Source: an uncultured Ruminococcus sp. (GTDB lineage: Bacteria > Bacillota > Clostridia > Lachnospirales > Lachnospiraceae). Taken from it: a stretch of 63,458 bases of DNA. The position numbers were made by a program, and so were the translations under genes. The first letter of the stretch is position 1. The number at the start of each line of letters is the position of its first letter. The notes beneath the pieces were generated by a model. That model saw only the letters and a list, made by a program, of their open reading frames with translations. It did not search any database and was not told the DNA's origin. The stretch covers positions 1-63,458 of the forward strand of contig UQVC01000014.1 of assembly GCA_900544395.1 (NCBI GenBank), in the 5' to 3' direction. Shown here in pieces: positions 61,501 to 63,458 of the stretch.

Positions 61501-62758
61501 TTCTTCCTTTGTTCAAAGCAATTCCAGAAGCAAATGCTTCTATAAAATCAACTGCTGTGTCTACCATTTCTGGGGCATGGGATGCTGCTTCTACTGCAAG
61601 ATTTGCAAATTCATCACCTGCTGTCTGGATTGCTTCATTCAGACCACCGTTGTTGAAAGAATCTGTAATATTGTTGATGCTTTCTGTTGCCGTATTTGCT
61701 GCATTTTTCAGATTGTTTGCTACGCTGTTGTAAAACGCCAGCCCCAATGTTTCTGCTGATCCACTAAGCTGCTCCAACGCACCAGATAGATTGTCCTGCA
61801 TCGTTTCTGCAGCCTTTTGTGCTTCACCATCACAACTCCTGTATGCCTCTGTCAGTTCACCGAGAGATCCCTCTCCCTCGTTAATCAATGCCAGCATACC
61901 GGACAATGCTTCTTGTCCATACAGGGTGACCAGATAATTATTTTTCTGCTCATCCGTCATTCCCTCTGTTGCCTGTCTGAGCATTCCAACCTGTTCCGTC
62001 AGGGATTTCATTTTCCCGTTGGAATCGTAGAAGGAAATTCCAAGTTCATCCATAGCCTCAGACATGTCTTTCGTTGGCTTTGAAAGCCGTGATAACGCTC
62101 CTCTTAAAGAAGTACCAGCCTGACTGCCATTCACTCCGGCATTCGCCATGATTCCGATTGCCGCTGCTGTCTCTTCCAAACTAAGTCCTGCTGCCCTTGC
62201 AAGAGGAGCTATATACTTCATTGCCTCTCCGGTATCTGCTACAGAGGAATTCGTACGGTTTGCATTCGCCGCCAGAACATCCGCAACGTGTGCTGCATCG
62301 GATGCCGCCAGTCCAAATCCTCTTAAGGTTGATGCTGCAATATCCGAACTGCTCGCCAGATCTTCACCGGATGCCGCTGCCAGATTCAAAAGTCCCGGCA
62401 TTGCACTCATAATCTCGGATGTAGTAAAACCAGCTGCTGCCAGATTCTCCATTCCCTCCGCTGCCTGACTGGCAGAAAATGAGGTATCAGCACCTAACTG
62501 CATTGCCTGTTCTTTTAATTGCTCCAATTCTTCTCCTGTTGCTCCGGAGATAGCCTTAACTCTAGACATCTGAGATTCAAAATCAGAACCCACCTTGATT
62601 GCCGCTGCTGCAACTCCACCAAGTGCTGCTGCAGTTCCCGTGATCGCTACCGTTGCCGCTTTCATCCCTTTTGCTGTTATACTCCCAAGCTTTGAAAGTC
62701 CTTTTTCTATCCCGGAAGAATCCAGATCTGTTTCAATTACAACTTTTCCATCTGCCAT
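58541..62758 (-). CDS. phage tail tape measure protein
   Basis: A 1405-residue tape measure protein that sets tail length and enters the host envelope. The N-terminal 450 residues match the PhageMin_Tail pattern (GSDFESQMSRVKAISGAT, AAEGMENLAAAGFTTSEIM). Hydrophobic helices (about 595-620: PIGLVISAVAALAAGLGVYAL) and long coiled coils (640-900) follow; the last part is Ala/Ser/Gly repeats ending in ERSPSKKTREFGQFFSKGL. AGGTGG precedes the ATG. At about 1405 residues it predicts a tail near 0.2 micrometre. Confidence 0.95.
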   Translation of the reverse strand: MADGKVVIETDLDSSGIEKGLSKLGSITAKGMKAATVAITGTAAALGGVAAAAIKVGSDFESQMSRVKAISGATGEELEQLKEQAMQLGADTSFSASQAAEGMENLAAAGFTTSEIMSAMPGLLNLAAASGEDLASSSDIAASTLRGFGLAASDAAHVADVLAANANRTNSSVADTGEAMKYIAPLARAAGLSLEETAAAIGIMANAGVNGSQAGTSLRGALSRLSKPTKDMSEAMDELGISFYDSNGKMKSLTEQVGMLRQATEGMTDEQKNNYLVTLYGQEALSGMLALINEGEGSLGELTEAYRSCDGEAQKAAETMQDNLSGALEQLSGSAETLGLAFYNSVANNLKNAANTATESINNITDSFNNGGLNEAIQTAGDEFANLAVEAASHAPEMVDTAVDFIEAFASGIALNKGRILGAAGEMAESMASGLAELLPSKLQEPVEDAIDAVAESLSDGGLREAGETAVDTLSNVVDAVGNLADKALPPLTKALDFAGENLDLIAASATAAFTAFKGYKVVNETTSILKKGVKTWKTASAAVDAYYAAQLLAMESGVATNATLTAGQAVVGMFTGKVNLATKAQTLWNVAMKANPIGLVISAVAALAAGLGVYALTQKEAESATDKANKKLAEQAEAIRETQAARQDEVAGIQTQFGYYQQLWDELQGIVDQNGKIKEGYEERAAFITSTLSEALGVEIETTDGVIQKYGELTQSIDEVIRKKKAEAILLAYEDDFNEAVKKQAEAEDELARAYNDYIEVRKRAKQATDELREAESSMTAEQAAGSFEIMRLQQAQMEANEELEKAKKAFDDAKIAYDEYTAVIANYEAAMGAAEAGTANMEAAIKALTDGLIRSTGENEAELSKQVQTWQQKYEEMRLAAEDGNSGITQTMVDGSRAMWLMAQIEYEKGTTNNTAQIEAWQNEINQLLGNSGNPEAAAQEAKETTEAATNALQEGKEPVKQAAKDTIEGGVSEGAAEADTSTVPAQKGKEAADSTANSVNSGKTAINEAAKSAVNEINTGASATDTATIPSNKGSEATQSLIDALYANSNAVLMAAASLGGQIPQGLNGMDMLSATAGFGNNVGFGLSSSLSGQAPVVQAAASGLENAALSGLSSANVSGQAQAMGSQIANALANGIVGGSGSVNAAASTLGGNAAVALSNVKLSEKGKQEGKKLGDGLKSGIDSGKKNAESSAKSLGDGAVSGLSSVGIRSKAYDQGLNFSYGLANGISAGSSAAISAAIAVASSALAAAKRELDERSPSKKTREFGQFFSKGLALGIKDEEKSVVKSSRNISNAALESIDLSAVSARMREVMAFNASRVANRPATSVMQYKMDNAEIRNLQQQNQAIMSAVAGLSDLAKRPIEVSTTLNGRELIKETAAPMLTEQQRITDFKKLLKGERT

Positions 62759-62795
62759 TTACTCACCACCTCGTGTTAAAAATTTGTATAAAAAG

Positions 62796-62821
62796 AGCAC
62801 CTACCATTTCTGATAGATGCC
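62796..62821 (-). terminator. hairpin upstream of the tape measure gene
   Basis: GGCATCTATC / GGTAGGTGCT, 10 bp with G-T wobbles, followed by CTC-TTTTT on the minus strand. It ends the two small genes upstream; some read-through must reach the tape measure gene unless it has its own promoter. Confidence 0.55.
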
Positions 62822-62838
62822 CTGATTACTGTATTTAG

Positions 62839-62982
62839 TTATTTGACCGGATTTCCAGTACAGCCTTGCATAAAGGCATATACGCGATTTATATGACATT
62901 CGTCCATTTCTTTCAGCTTGCTGATAATGAAGTTCTTCTTATATTTAGCCGCTGTGCTTGATTTCTCTCTATTCTCTTTCAT
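62839..62982 (-). CDS. 47-residue small protein
   Basis: Starts MKENREKSSTAAKYKKNFII and ends MQGCTGNPVK; includes KLKEMDECHINRVYAFMQG, a short pattern I recall from small helical proteins of related bacteria outside phages. AGGTGG precedes the ATG. Not a recognisable tail chaperone. Function unknown. Confidence 0.6.
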   Translation of the reverse strand: MKENREKSSTAAKYKKNFIISKLKEMDECHINRVYAFMQGCTGNPVK

Positions 62983-63038
62983 TACGCCACCTCACTACTT
63001 GCCAGATTTTTAGCGAACCGTTCTACAAGTTCCAAACA

Positions 63039-63401
63039 CTATTCATTTTCCATATTCTCCACAATCTTCACAATGGATTTCTTACGATCACACTGCTCTG
63101 TATCTGGAAGTCTGTCACGTTTATCCAAATACCTGTATAAGATTTCTTCTATCTGGCGTTTAATTCTATAATCTTCCGGTCTTAACTGCGACAAGAGGCT
63201 CTGAAACTGATTATTTTCCGCTTTAGTCTTGTTCGCTTTTTCTGCTCTCTGCCCTTGCATATAGCCAAATCTAAATGATGATAACGCAAGCTCAAAGTCG
63301 CCGGGAGCATGGTTCAACAAATCTTCTGCCTGTTCAAATTTCATTCTAAATGCAACAGGGATCATCAAGTTTTCTCTCTTAATTTTTTCATATAAATTCA
63401 T
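63039..63401 (-). CDS. 120-residue helical protein, function unknown
   Basis: Starts MNLYEKIKRENLMIPVAFRM, with a central SSFRFGYMQGQRAEKANKT and a charged helical C-terminus ending ENMENE. AGGAGGTGG precedes the ATG at 63401; a frame to 63449 has no support. The ribosome binding site segment GAGGTGGCGTA is repeated before the next small gene. Located where tail-assembly chaperones are expected, but the sequence does not resemble them and shows no slippery frameshift overlap. The 57 bases beyond it to the window end show nothing certain. Confidence 0.6.
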   Translation of the reverse strand: MNLYEKIKRENLMIPVAFRMKFEQAEDLLNHAPGDFELALSSFRFGYMQGQRAEKANKTKAENNQFQSLLSQLRPEDYRIKRQIEEILYRYLDKRDRLPDTEQCDRKKSIVKIVENMENE

Positions 63402-63458
63402 CTTACGCCACCTCCTGATATACAACTTTACATTTATTCGTATTACCATTTGATAACC

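Larger units (their letters stand above)
49253..63458. mobile_element. siphovirus-type prophage, late-gene end (partial)
   Basis: All genes lie on the minus strand and read in order: small proteins, tape measure, Dit, Tal, tail proteins, XhlA, holin, amidase, then the attachment junction. This is the canonical tail-to-lysis order of siphoviruses of Gram-positive hosts. Head, replication, lysogeny and integrase genes are beyond the window end, so completeness cannot be judged. Confidence 0.93.

Overview
The window is a chromosomal segment of a low-to-medium GC Gram-positive anaerobe, most likely a Lachnospiraceae-type Clostridia. Supporting signs are the AGGAGG-type ribosome binding sites on nearly every gene, class III fructose-bisphosphatase, long-form HPF, the tig-clpP-clpX-lon-engB order, the selD-yedF-desulfurase-DUF3343 cluster, LrgAB, and a prophage of the type common in gut Clostridia. 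Genus cannot be fixed by reading alone. No rRNA, tRNA or CRISPR array was seen.

Bases 1-48,850 are host chromosome. In order they hold a siroheme sulfite/nitrite reductase; a reverse-strand proteostasis block (tig, clpP, clpX, lon, engB, AI-2E-type permease); a DJ-1/PfpI protein; a CYTH protein and a small XRE regulator; a reverse-strand block secA, prfB (with the programmed +1 frameshift), hom, a phosphoglycerate-mutase-like protein that may be the homoserine kinase, and lysC; a eukaryotic-type HisA; an Asp-rich lipoprotein; a dapA / dapB-fbp-sigma factor block for lysine synthesis and gluconeogenesis; a two-OB-fold SSB-like protein; typA, a PsiE-like membrane protein and hpf; a YigZ protein; a bifunctional PBP; a four-gene selenium cluster; a YitT protein behind a short leader peptide and terminator; an aminotransferase; an ABC-2 exporter operon with a nucleotidyltransferase; carAB; and an lrgAB-kinase-GntR operon.

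From about 49,250 to the window end lies the late end of a siphovirus-type prophage on the reverse strand: two small genes, tape measure, Dit, Tal, two tail or receptor-binding proteins, small proteins, XhlA, holin, amidase, and a 59-residue gene with its own promoter next to the attachment site. The prophage has cut a host gene for a SpoIID-like/peptidoglycan-binding protein, of which only the C-terminal 128 codons remain. The integrase end is outside the window.

Most notable points: a G9 tract in the spacer of the ABC operon promoter (candidate phase-variable switch); the leader-peptide/terminator pair before yitT; the consensus promoter with an abutting 19-bp palindrome before lrgAB; the prophage split of a cell-wall gene; the non-canonical homoserine kinase candidate; and the eukaryotic-type HisA. 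Start codons were re-chosen in many genes from ribosome binding sites, as noted in each entry. All functional calls come from reading motifs; no database search was run.
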